Shown here in pieces: positions 33,809-45,404 of a DNA stretch of 64,000 nt (positions within the stretch are counted from its first letter, which is position 1; each line of letters begins with the position of its first letter). The stretch is from assembly GCA_024663395.1 (NCBI GenBank), contig JANFAH010000026.1, positions 806,001 to 870,000 of the forward strand. The letters run 5' to 3'. The notes beneath the pieces are model-generated. The model made no database searches, was not told where the DNA came from, and saw only the letters and a program-made list of their open reading frames with translations. Source of the DNA: Pisolithus tinctorius (lineage: Eukaryota; Basidiomycota; Agaricomycetes; Boletales; Pisolithaceae). The position numbers and the translations under genes were made by a program.

Positions 33809-35142
33809 CTAACACGCACACCCAACCCCCCCATCGTCTTCTTGAGCCGACCGCCCATTCAAATCGATCGTCCCCGGCATCCCATCTTCCCCATCTCCTC
33901 GTTTCCCACCCCCAGACTCGGGTGTCACAGGTGACCACAATTCTGGTGTCTCGAGTATCCGTTTAACGAGATCCTCGAAAACCTCGCGTACACCAACAGA
34001 GGTTTTGGCGCTTGCTTCTAGGAAGAGACATTCTTTGCGAGTAGCGAACGTCTGCCCTTCAGAGGTAGATACCTGACGGGAGTGTTCCTGTTAGTTGGGT
34101 TATGTTAAGTATGCTCGTCCGTTCCACTTTATGCATGCAAGGTGCAAGGATAACGTGGAACACGACTAATGAGAGCGAAACAAAGGAAATGGCGGGAGAA
34201 AGAAATGAGAAATGACCTTGTCTAGTTTATTGCCAACGATGATCTTCGGCACCAATGACGAGACATACGTATCGATCTCCGTAAACCACTTGGGCAGCGC
34301 ATCATACGTTTCTCTATTCGCGACGTCGTATACTACCCGTGGATTGGATCGAGAAATTCAACACCGAAAACCAGGTGACGGGAGACGGGAGACACGTGAA
34401 TAAGTCAAGACGAGAAGGAGGAGGTGCTGACGAACCAACTATGATACCCTGAGCACGTAATCGTCCGAAAACGTTCTTGTCCTGCTGTGTCCTGTGGCAC
34501 ATCATGCGCCACGTTACATATGGGCGGGAAGATCAATGTGGTGTACGCCGTAAAGACGAGCGCATGATGAAGCGCAGAGCCCAAGTTCAACGAAGGAAAC
34601 GCCCCGTCAGTCAACGGGCAAGCTAGAAAGAAAGAGAAACTGACCCATATACTAAGCTTGACCTTTCGGCCATTCACGTCCATCTTGTGGACCTACGTGA
34701 GGAAAAGAGTCGTTAGCGCGAAGCCGTTGTACATATGAATCTCGTCGCCCGTGTACAGCTGGGGCGCCAAACAACTTGTCGGATACGCTACGGGACTCTC
34801 GAGGGAGCCTCCAATATCACTACCTACAAAACAACCTTACAAAACAAGACTCACCCTGAGATCCACTCCGATAGTTGCAGTCGCCTCGTCCTCGGGTATC
34901 CACTGCTCGTCTGAGAATCGCAATAGAAGACTACTCTTGCCCACAGATGCATTGCCAATCAGGAGGAGCTTGACGTTGACGGGTGATGATGAGGCGACTG
35001 GTGTCGTCGTCGTTACTGGCGGGCCGCCATCTGTGGGTATGACGACTCGTGATGGGGGAGGGAAGGGAAGGGGTGCGAGTGTGGGGGTGTGGCTGGCTGA
35101 CTCTTCTGCAATTGCAGGTACTACATACAGCTCCCACTGCAT
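33809..35142 (-). pseudogene. Rab18-like GTPase relic upstream of receptor C
   Basis: Exons on the minus strand at 34855-35142, 34645-34692, 34436-34491, 34217-34332 and 33809-34087, all with GT-AG junctions. They give P-loop GNASVGKSS, VHKMDVNGRKVKLSIW, DTAGQERFRTIT, AQGIIVVYDVANRETYDAL, VGNKLDK, EASAKTSVGV and the prenylation end GCAC. Between FRTIT and AQGII the codons for about six residues (SSYYRG in relatives) are missing and one extra base shifts the frame; the same defect is in the B copy, so it predates the duplication. Exon 1 is open from an ATG at 35142, giving an unusual 56-residue leader. Unless an unseen splice repairs the frame, it is a pseudogene. Confidence 0.75.
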
Positions 35143-35385
35143 AGCGAAAATGTTCGTAGACTTGGCGTCGACGTTCTGTTCAACGCGAGCATGAAGGAGT
35201 CGAATCTCTTATCATAAGCATTAGATATTGAGGATAGCGTCACTGCGTATGTATCTGGCCCGCACGCCAGGCCTCGTGTCCACAGCATGTCGGCGCTTTC
35301 AACACCTGACTCTGACTACTGTCTGATTTACACCTCTCAACCTCGAATCCAGCCTACAAAGCTTACACAAAATACGGATTTCTCA
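35143..35385. promoter_or_regulatory. Divergent intergenic region between Rab relic and receptor C
   Basis: Only about 240 bp separate the two start codons, so receptor and Rab-like gene probably shared a bidirectional promoter. I see no clear TATA box. Relative to A and B, copy C lacks about 20 bp (the stretch ccagcagtgccacctgcaa) near 35277. An ATG at 35287, in frame with the receptor, lies inside this region. Confidence 0.45.
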
Positions 35386-38300
35386 ATGGCTCGCAAGCAA
35401 CTGAAGAAACATCGTCTGTTTAGCTCCGAAAGGCCCAGCTCAACCGCACCTAACATTGCCTCGGTACATACACATTTTATACCTTGCACGCGATGGTATT
35501 TATTGATCTCTGCCAAAACAGTCTGAAGGAGCGTCTCTCCCCTCTGCCGACGCTCCCTCGGTCGCTGGACCGTCGGCAAAAACACCTCGAAAGCTGTTCT
35601 CCAGGATGGGACACCTCTTCCATCGGTCGAACCAGACTCGATCAGAGCCTCTTACTACAGAGACAACCGACACCGGAATTGGCAGCCAGGTCAATGATGC
35701 ACAACAAGCAATGGCTGAGATGAGGCCCATCCCCCAGGTATTACAAACAGCTGTGGGTCTTGTTGGGCAGGCCGGTACCGCGATGACGCAGATTCAAAGT
35801 ATCGAGACGATTCTCCAGCCTCTCAAACTGTTCAACACCTTTGTTACCACCCTATCGAACGTAGGTGCCTCAACCCTCCGTCGCCTGCACTCTCTGATGT
35901 AAGCGCACAGGTGCACCCTTATGTCCAGTTTGCGCTAGGGATTCTCACCGCTGCTTCTCAAGTATATCACCCTTCTCTCTCATGCATCCTTCGCTTATAT
36001 AGTCCTCATCAGTTGCTCATCAATCAAGCAAACCTGGACAACGAAGTGTTTGGCCTCCTCAAAACCGTAAAGGATCTCTACGAATTTCTTATGGAAAAGG
36101 ATACGATTGAGAATATGGATAGCATGAAAGAGACGTTACGGAGGATTTCACAGGAGATGAGTGCCGCAGCGCTGTTCGTCATTAAATATTGCAAAAAGAA
36201 GAACATCTGTAGGTCCTATGGTCGTGGTCCGTCCTCTGATCCGCTTCAGTGTGCTGATGTGATACATCGTCAGTGATAAGAATAGGGGACAGCCTTGTTT
36301 CCGACCCGCAGACCGTCGCCCGTGGCCACATCAAGAATCTGGGTGACCTGATGCAACAATATCGAGATCGCGCGATACGGGACATCCAGATCAACATGTC
36401 CCACGTGCTTGAAGACCTGAACTTCGAAGGCATGGCTTACGCAGCTGGTGCGGGCCTGAATACGACCAAGAAATGCCTCGACGGTACCAGGACAGAAATT
36501 TTGAAGGATATCACCAACTGGATCACCACATGTGACGTCAATGCCCCTCGTATCTTGTGGCTCCACGGGCAGCCCGGAAGAGGAAAGTCTGCCATTGCCC
36601 ATACAATCGCATCGTGGATCGAGGATGTGGGAGCTCCCGGCGCCTGTTTCTGCTTCGCACGTGACAGGCAGGCCGAACGGCGGGAGGAAAAGATTCTGAC
36701 TACTATCGCCCGTGATCTGGCGGATTGTGATCCGGCATTTCGACGAGCATTGTCGAATGTGGTGTCAAATAACCACACTCTCAAGACCACATGCGATGTG
36801 GTGCAGCAGTGGAAGCGATTCATCTTGGAGCCGCTGTCGAAGATTAACGGAGAGATAGTTGGGAATGTGGTCGTGGTAATCGATGCCTTGGATGAAAGTG
36901 GGCCGGAGACATCGAGGAGGGAAATCTTGGGCCTCCTGAAATCATCAGAAGCTGCGCATCTGCCAGCCAATTTCCGGATCCTTTTGACGTCCAGACCATT
37001 GCCGGACATCGAACGCGTCATGAGGGACGTTCCACACGTGAAAGCAACCTCATTGGACGACGTCCCTCGGGAGTTGGTGGAACGTGACATCCAGCTATAT
37101 GTTTCCAAGGAACTTGACCGTTTTCCCAGCATTGGAGCAACAGAAGTCCAGAATGTCGTCAAAAAATCTGATGGTCTGTTCGAGTGGGCTCGTCTGGCTT
37201 GCGAGTTCATCAGGCCAGGTAAAGCTGGAGAAACTTCAAAAGAACGCTACGATAATCTGATGTCTCTCGAGTCAAAAGAAGGAAGAACACTTTTGGACAC
37301 GACTTACTTCGAAATCCTGAAGGGGGGCATACCTGAATCTGGGAGAGGTCTGGAACGATACCACTCCGTGATGCGGCAAGTCATAATGACGCTCGAACCC
37401 CTTCCTATGGCAGCCTTGAACTTGATGCGTGGAAAATTCCCAAGCAAGCAGGATCACTATGATATTTTTCTCATCCTTGAGTTCATGTCTCCGGTGCTGG
37501 GTGGCATCGGGGACCGCGTCTCTGCTGTGCGGCCCCTTCATGCATCCTTTTATGACTTCCTGACGGATCATTCACGGAGTGGTATCTACTTCATTGATAC
37601 TTCCAACACGCAACATACAAGAGACCTAGCCTTTGCTTCGTTGCAGATTCTTCATGATAACCTTCAATTCAACATCTGCGAATTGGAAAGCTCCTACCTT
37701 GCCAATTCTCAAGTTTCTGATCTGTCAAAGAGAATCAAGGAGAAGATTCCACACCATCTCTCCTACTCCTGTCGATTCTGGGCTCAGCATCTGTGGAAGA
37801 CAGGATTTGACTTGGAACTTGCAGGGTTGGTGAAGGCTATTGTTGGAAGTGAAAAGATTCTGTTCTGGCTGGAGGTATTAAGTCTTCTGGAGATGGCTGG
37901 GAAGGGTGTGGATGCTCTTGGTACTGTTGCAACATGGCTACAGGTGAGTACCCTATGTATGATATCTGATGACATCTGACACAGCAATGAAGAATCAAGA
38001 TGGCTTTGAGGATACATTGGCATTGGTAAAAGATGGAATCAAGTTAATTCAGAATTTTGGCAGTGTGATAGTGCACAGCACTCCACACTTGTATGCTTCT
38101 GCATTGCCATTTATTCCTTCCAATGCATTGCTATCAATGATGCTCTTGCCAAAATTCCCAAGGCTGGCTAGAGTTGCTGTAGGAGGGTTGACAGGGTGGC
38201 CAGTGGAACAACAGCTACTGCATGGCCATACTTCTGAAGTTTCATCAGTTGCATTCTCCCCTGATGGGAAGAGGATTGTCTCAGGCTCTTCAGACAAGAC

Positions 38301-40554
38301 TGTGAGGGTCTGGGATGTTGAGGGAGGTGTGCAGATTGGCAGCCCTCTTGTGGGCCATACAGATGGAGTTAAATCAGTTGCATTCTTCCCTGATGGGAAG
38401 AGGATTGTCTCAGGCTCAAGGGACAAGACTGTGAGGGTTTGGGATGTTGAGAGAGGTGTGCAGATTGGCAGCCCTCTTGAGGGCCATACAGATGGAGTTG
38501 AATCAGTTGAATTCTCCCCTGATGGGAAGAGGATTGTCTCAGGTTCAGGAGACAAGACTGTGAGGGTCTGGGATGTTGAGGGAAGTGTGCAGATTGGCAG
38601 CCCTCTTGAAGGCCATACTTCTGGAGTTTCATCAGTTGCATTCTCCCCTGATGGGAAGAGGATTGTCTCAGGCTCTTGGGACATGACTGTGAGGGTCTGG
38701 GATGTTGAGGGAGGTGTGCAGATTGGCAGCCCTCTTGAAGGCCATACAGATGGAGTTTCATCAGTTGCATTCTCCCCTGATGGGAAGAGGATTGTCTCAG
38801 GCTCTTGGGACATGACCATGAGGGTCTGGGATTTTGAGGGAGGTGTGCAGATTGGAAGCCCTCTTGAGGACTGTACTTCTGGAGTGTTTTCAGTTGCATT
38901 CTCCCTTGATGGGAAGAGGATTATCTCAGGCTCAGTGGGCAAGATTGCAAGGGTCTGGGATGTTGAAGGAGGTGTGCAGATTAGCCCTCTTGATGGCTAT
39001 ACTTCTGCAGTCTATTCAGTTGCATTCTCCCCTGATGGGAAGAGGATTGTTGTGGGCTCAAGGGACAAGACTGTGAGGGTCTGGGATGTTGAGGGAGGTG
39101 TGCAGATTGGCAGCCCTCTTGAGGGCCATATGGATGGAGTTTCATCAGTTGCATTCTCCCCTGATGGGAAGAGGATTGTCTCAGGCTCTTGGGACAAGAC
39201 TGTGAGGGTCTGGGATGTTGAGAGAGGTGGGCAGATTGGCAGCCCTCTTGAGGGCCATACACATGCAGTCTATTCAGTTGCATTCTCCCCTGATGGGAAA
39301 AGGATTGTCTCAGGCTCTTGGGACAAGACTGTGAGGGTTGGGGATGTTGAAGGAGGTGTGCAGATTGGCAGCCCTCTTGAGGGACATAATTCTGGAGTCT
39401 TCTCAGTTGCATTCTCCCCTGATGGGAAGAGGGTTGTCTCAGGATCAAGGGACAAGACTGTGAGGGTCTGGGATGTTGAGGGAGGTGTGCAGATTGGCAG
39501 CCCTTTCAAGGGCCATACTTCTGAAGTCTTTTCAGTTGCATTCTCCCCTGATGGGAAGAGGGTTGTCTCAGGCTCTTTGGACATGACTGTGAGGGTCTGG
39601 GATGTTGATGGAGGTGTGCAGATTGGCCACCCTCTTAAGGGCCATACAGATAGAGTTTCATCAGTTGCATTCTCCCCTGATGGGAAAAGGATTGTCTCAG
39701 GCTCTTGGGACATGACCATAAGGGTCTGGGATTTTGAGGGAGGTGTGCAGATTGGCAGCCCTCTTAAGGGCAGTCCTTCTGGAATTTCATCAGTTGCATT
39801 CTCCCCTGATGGGAAGAAGATTGTCTCAGGCTCTTGGGGCTGGACTGTAAGGGTCTGGGATGTTGATGGAGGTGTACAAATTGGCTGCCCTCTTGGGGGC
39901 CATACAGATGTAGTTTCATCAGTTGCAATCTCCCCTGATGGGAAGAGGATTGTCTCAGGCTCAAGGGACAAGACTGTGAGGGTCTGGGATGTTGAGGGAG
40001 GTGTGCAGATTGGAAGCCCTCTTGTGGGCCATACAGATGTAGTTGAATCAGTTGCATTCTCCCCTGATGGGAAGAGGATTGTCTCAGGCTCAAGGGACAA
40101 GACTGTAAGGGTCTGGGAGAATGAGCAGTTGGCACTGATTGCATCCCACCCCTCCAGCATGCTTCATCCATTCCCCCCTGCAGATGGTATGTACCTCCAC
40201 CTGTGTCCTATCCTTATTTCACTTAATAAAAATGCAGGTGTCAAGGGGTATCCCATTTGCTTTTCATTTGACCCCTCACATGCACTGCACAATAGTAATC
40301 CACCTGTTGATGGGTTTGTGAAACAGGGGGCTATGCTGAGCCAAGCAGTCAAGTTACATGATGATGGCTGGATCAGAGGCCCAAAGGGACAACTACTACT
40401 TTGGATCCCCCCAAAACTTAGGAGTCCATTTTATTCAATGTGGACCATACGAGTCATTCCTAGAGGTTGCTGCACAGAGTTGGACTTGAGTCAGATGGTC
40501 CATGGCAAGGAGTGGTGCAAATGTTTCCATTCCAGTGAACAAATGATGTCTTAA
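35386..40554 (+). CDS. NACHT-WD40 STAND (NLR-like) receptor, copy C
   Basis: Exons inferred at 35386-35463, 35522-35860, 35911-35961, 36013-36208, 36274-37943, 37993-40186 and 40238-40554; spliced frame open for 1614 residues. Walker A GQPGRGKS, Walker B VVVVIDALDES, 15 WD40 repeats, then the tail DDGWIRGPKGQLLLWIP. In this copy the sixth intron (40187-40237) is 51 nt with no in-frame stop, so retaining it would insert 17 residues without breaking the protein; in A and B retention would truncate it. The WD40 array is the most diverged of the three. Alternative start at 35287. It lies next to the Rab relic and the cleavage-factor gene, the most complete version of the unit. Confidence 0.88.
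38227..40128 (+). repeat. WD40 coding array of copy C, 15 units
   Basis: Fifteen units of 43 residues except unit 6, which is 42 residues (GGVQISPLDG lacks one residue). Units 6, 9 and 13 are atypical: SVGKIARVWD loses the usual Asp, VRVGDVE lacks the blade Trp, and SPSGISSVAF lacks the leading His. So this array is drifting more than those of A and B. Variable positions are as in copy A. Confidence 0.95.
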
Positions 40555-41230
40555 GTTGTATTTTCATGTTGGGTATACCTGCTGCTGTACTGCCACATAT
40601 TAGTTCATTCCCTATGCATTTCCAGTGATCATTTTATCTGCTAATTGTACTGATGTCCTCTGATATCACATCCCACATGTTATTACACCCCACTCTCAAT
40701 CACAATTCATGGTGTGCTACCTGGTGAGAAGTACATGTCACAGCCAAGCACAGCATAATAATTCACCAAGGGGATCCCTTAACTAGTCACCATGCCCCCA
40801 GTCAATATTCTCTCCCATCCCTCTGCCCCCTCTGGTATTGACAAACTTGCAGTGCTCACTACTTACAATGATTTTCCCCAGAAAGCTGTTGCATACTGTC
40901 AAAAGTCCCTTGAGCCCTGTGTCATCCTCCTGATCATGGTCCCTACCCAGTTGGTGTCCTTATACCACTCCAGCACCTCATCATAGTATACAGCTCTTAA
41001 TTCATGTTCTGTACCATTTCCTCTTGATTCTGTAGATTGACCCAATGAATTTGGTACATTCACCAGCATGTAGGGCATTGTGAATGTGAAGGCATGTGGT
41101 ATGGTCAGTGTTCTCAATGTCTAATGTAGCCATGGAGGTTGCAGTGTTGGCACAGCTCAACAGTCTTATCATAGCTGGTTGCTGGGAATCACTACTTGCA
41201 CTACTCCTGATTCCAGATGATATGGATATT
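40555..41230. other. 3' flank of receptor C up to the Gypsy-1 LTR
   Basis: Matches the first 660 bp of the A and B flanks, then is cut at about 41215-41230 by the LTR. A minus-strand frame at 40899-41117 reads VYYDEVLEWYKDTNW, the best preserved version of the unrecognised peptide noted after copy A. Nothing else is supported. Confidence 0.5.
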
Positions 41231-41755
41231 TGTCATAGTTGTGTCTCAACCCTGGCTGGACTCAGCCTTGTGTTCACTCAGTCCAGCCTCAGCCTTGTGT
41301 TCACTCATTCCAGCCTTGGCCTCATGTTCACTCAGTCCAGCCTCAGCCTCATCAATCCCTTATCCCCAGATAGTCTAGTGCAGTATACACTGCTTTGCAG
41401 TGCATGTCACTTTGGTTAAACCCTGCTTGGTCTTGTCCCTGGTCTGCCCTGTCCTGGTCTCCATCATCTTTGTCATACATTACTAATACTTGTCTTACCA
41501 ATCATCTTAGCAATCTTTGCGAGACTGGCATTACCAGTCTCTGTACTATAGTTGCCTCTAGTATATAAACCTGCAGATACTTGGCCTGTATCTCCTCAGT
41601 CTGAAATCAAATAAGTTCTATCTGTAATCCTTGGCCTCAGACTTGGACTGTGACCCATGCAAGGGAATAGTGCTGTAGCCTCAGTTGCTAAGTCCAATCA
41701 GTCCACCCCCTGTACCTTTGTCTTTCCTCCTGACTCTGACCCCTCAGCCTTGCAC

Positions 41756-43965
41756 TGTGAGTCAAAGTGCAGAAAGGTGGTGAAAACCAACCAAAACCAA
41801 CACCAAAGACAAATATGAGTGAGTGGTGGTGTGCCTCTGTGGAACTGGAGGGCAGAGAAACCTAAATGTGGGGGGGGACTTCAAGTGGAGGTGCTCCTGG
41901 CACAAGTTGTTGACAAGTTATGCAGGAGAAGACAAGTGAGTGATGACTGGATGGGGGATGCTGAACAGAGTGAAGGTGTTCAGCTGAAAGGACTTCTGAA
42001 ATGGACTTTGATAAAATGTGCTCCTGGCACAAGTTGATGATGAGTTATGCAGGAGTGGAGGGATGACTAAGCAGGTTTGCTGACAAAGCACAGATGATAC
42101 TTCAGATAATGAATGAAGGTAGATAGACCCTTGATGGAGCCTCAACTACCTAGGATGATGAATGGGACAGTTAGACTCTTCCAAATGAGCCTCAACTGTT
42201 GACAATGAGATATGCACTGAAAGAGCTGAACTGACTTCTGGATTGCTTCTTGATTGCTTGGGGGTAGCTAAGTACATGGGGGTTTATATACTGTGGGGGG
42301 AGCACAGCTTATGACAAACAAGGCACAAACACTTGGTAAGTAATGAGTAAGGACTGAGTAATCATGATGAGTAAGCAAGAAATGAAAAATAAGCAAGCAA
42401 AGAAGGTTAGTAAGTATTGGCAATAAACAAGTCAAGGATAGTCAAAATATCACAGAATGAGTCAAATAGAATCAGAAACTGAGTAAGCACACTGATATCA
42501 CATTAGGGGGTGGCAATGCAAGTCAGATCTTGGCAGAGACATCTCTAGATTCAAAGATGGCATGACAGATGGACAGTGTTTCCAGATAGGGAAATATTAA
42601 TTCCAGAATTGAAGGGCATGAGTCAGGCATCAAAGGGGGCTAAGGCATTGGGGATCTGTGGGGCAATGGGAGCATATGCAATCATGTCTCCCACCCTTTC
42701 ATCCTCCCAGTGAAGTTAACAAAAACTTCATGGATGGGGCTCTGATGGAGGAGGAGGAGAAGGGGGGACATCTTCTGCTGGATCTTGCAGTAAGAAGGCA
42801 AGATGCATGTCATACTCATCATGAATGTGATCAGGGAGGCTGGAGAACAGTAGATTATGCTGCAGCTGTTGCAGTGTGGTGTAGGAAAAGAGAAAAAATG
42901 GGAGAGAGTGAGGGGTAGGGTGAAATCTGAGGGGAGAGAGTAAGCCAAAAGGGGCTTCTATAGCCTGGGACTGGATCCTGGTAGTCATCTGAAGGCTTCT
43001 ATGGCTGTCTGGGTGCAGGGAAATGACCTGCTTGAACTTGTCTCTCATCTGTGGTAACTCATCTCTTATTTCTAAAGGAAAAACCATACACATGTAGCAC
43101 TACTGCTGACTAAGCAACCAAAAATGCGAAACCTGAGTGCAACTTATAGAAAAAAAGTATTTGGAATGAAAATGAAGTAAAACAAGCAAAATAAGGCAAT
43201 TCCCCTGGTAGGGAAATTACATTCCCTACAGTGGGAAGAATGATGGATGAGATTGGAATAAAGACAGTGCAGGGAGCAGGGAGGAATGATCCATATGCTT
43301 CATCAAGAGGGGAGACTGAAATGACCCCATAATACCTTTCTAACTGAGTGACAGACCTGAGGTGACCAAGGAATGTCCTTCTGGAAGTCATACTGACAAG
43401 GAGAACATGCTGACCAAGCTGCATGGGATGAGATGGGGCTGATGATGACAGGATGAACCAGGGGGCTTCAGGATGGAAGCTGGTGGGGATGCCTGGCAGA
43501 TCTACATAGCCACTGTCTCTGGCAAATAAGACAAGCAAGATGATCAATGAAGAGGTGGCCATGATTGATGGACTTAGTGAAATGAGTGTCTGATGGATAG
43601 AGTGCTGTAGAAATGTGTAGGGTGTGAGGATCCTCTCCAAATTTGGAAGGCAGAATTGTGTGGCTGAGCACTTCAAGCAAGTGTGAGAACAGAGTTGATA
43701 TCTTTGGAAATGGTGGAGATACAACAGAAACTGGAATGCTGTACATGGGCACTAAAAACTTTTAATGCACACTTAACTCGCTTCCTCTTTTCTCTTTAGC
43801 ACTGACAACTCATTCTTGTGTGAAGGATGACTGCTCACATCTGGCAGTCTTTCTATGCATGAGGCCTTTAGTCTTCATCTGCATGCATGGGCATTGCACA
43901 CAACTCATTGACAAGTTGGGCAGAGTCAGCTGTAACCATGTCCACAACACCTTTGGTATGTGACA
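41756..43965 (-). mobile_element. 1.8-kb LTR-like element carrying an ORF, copy 2
   Basis: Starts TGTGAGTCAAAGTGC and ends GGTATGTGACA. The 4-bp flanks are gcac (41752-41755) and gtgc (43966-43969); both can come from an original gcgc by CpG deamination on opposite strands. The 3' LTR of Gypsy-1 shows the unoccupied site. A small LTR (42880-43230) is nested inside. The minus strand has TATATAAACC (about 42285). The minus-strand ORF (43110-43752) is split by one frameshift: MPMYSIPV...LPSKFGED in one frame and GIPTSFHPEAPWFI, QLGQHVLLVSMTSRR, EAYGSFLPAPC in another. Confidence 0.65.
42880..43230. mobile_element. Small solo LTR (TGTAGG...CCTACA)
   Basis: 351 bp starting TGTAGGAAAAGAG and ending CATTCCCTACA, flanked by gtgg on both sides (42876-42879 and 43231-43234). 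Copies 1 and 3 of the surrounding element lack it. It shares the box gctgactaagc and the terminal sequences with the LTRs at 52817-53256 and 55673-56129. Confidence 0.75.
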
Positions 43966-44056
43966 GTGCCCACTTCAGTCTCTGGTCTGGCCTCAACCTG
44001 GACAACCCAAACTTGACAGTATTTCAGACTCACTACTTGTGTGGGTCTAACACATT

Positions 44057-45404
44057 ATGGCAACCAAGACTCATTTCCAATCTCCCCATGGCTGTTCTGC
44101 CACCAACCCCAACTCTGCCTCAGCCAGTGGAACTTGCCACAAGACAGCACTAGCTGCCTTTGGCACCACTAGGTGCTTCCCAGATCCCATTAGTCCTTTC
44201 AGGGGCTTTTCAGCCTGGACATCCAATACCCCCACCCCATGTCATCCCACTGCTCCCATCCCCAAGGATGACCCTGGCAATGATGGGCTGGGCGATGATG
44301 ATAATCCTGATGATGATGACCCTGGCAATGGTCCCAGTGATGATGGGCCTGGTGATGATAATCCAGATGAGAATGATCCAGAGGACAAACCAGACTTCCT
44401 GGACCTGGACACCAAACCTGTGGTTGTGGTCTTCAACAGTCTCACAAAGGCCATCAAACTGTTGGCTCACAATGCCCACACTAGTCCTGAGTCTTCAAGC
44501 AGGACCAAGTTATGTGAGCCTGATACCTTTGATGGTACCAACCCCAAGAAGCTTCATGCTTTCTTCATCCAGTGTGAGCTTAATTTTCAAGACTGACTGC
44601 ACCAAAGTCACCTTCATGCAATCTTACCTCAAGGGCATGGCTCTTGAATGGTTTGAGCTGGACTTGCTTGGACTTGATGACCCCAATGACTGGCCTCTCT
44701 GGATGGACTCCTGGAGGGAGTTCATCCTAGAGTTACAAACTACCTTCAGCCCCCATGACCTGGTTGCTGATGCCAAGAGTCAGCTTGACCATTTACATAT
44801 GAAGGATAGCCAGTGCATTAATAAATATGTAGTGGACTTCAACCAGCTTGCTTCACAAGTCCAGGGCTATGGAGATGGTGTGCTGCACCATCACTTCTAC
44901 TCTGGCCTCCCAGACTGAATCAAAGATGAGGTCTGTTCAGTTGGCAAGCCCTGGACTCTTCATGAGCTCTGCCACCTCACCCAGGAGATAGATGCATGCT
45001 ATTGGGAGTGAAAGGAAGAAGTCCAATGGGCAAGTAAGCATCAAGGCTTGTCCACATCCAGCAACAATAAGTCCAGTGGATCCAGCAGCAACAATCAGCC
45101 CAAGACTGGTCAAGAGAAAGCCAAGACCAGCAGAAACAACAACTCCAGATCTTCCCCCAAGCTGGGAAACAATAATAGCAATTCATCTAAGCCTGAGCCT
45201 AGCAAACTTGGGAAGGATGGAAAGCTCACCCCAGAGGAACACAAGCATTGCATTGAGGGCAACCTCTGCATGTTCTGCAGAGGCCCTGGCCACTTCACTG
45301 AGAAGTGCCCCAAGAAGACTGGAAAGGCCAAGGCTCATGCTGTGGCCACCACTGAGGCTGCACCAGCCTCAGGCTTGGGTTCTACCCCCAAGACAAAAAA
45401 ATAG
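44057..45404 (+). pseudogene. Gypsy-1 gag
   Basis: Acidic N-terminal part (DDPGNDGLGDDDNPDDDD), then SRTKLCEPDTFDGTNPKKLH and a stop at 44594-44596 with a frameshift; the capsid region resumes in another frame (KVTFMQSYLKGMALEWFELD, FNQLASQVQGYGDG, HHFYSGLPD), with further stops. The nucleocapsid end has one CX2CX4HX4C zinc knuckle, CMFCRGPGHFTEKC, near 45267-45308. The capsid shell function is lost. Confidence 0.75.

Larger units (their letters stand above)
41231..43985 (+). repeat. 5' LTR of Gypsy-1, interrupted
   Basis: 41231-41755 aligns with 52325-52790 of the 3' LTR and continues after the insertion at 43970 (cccacttcagtctctggtc against cccactttggtctctggtc). A short internal triplication of about 30 bp (cagcctcagccttgtgttca) near 41260-41350 is present only here. 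A TATATAAA box is at about 41561. Confidence 0.75.

Noticed and set aside
44210..44479. Minus-strand ORF rich in Ile (IIITRPIITG and similar)
   Set aside because: Shadow of the acidic Asp-rich gag segment on the plus strand.
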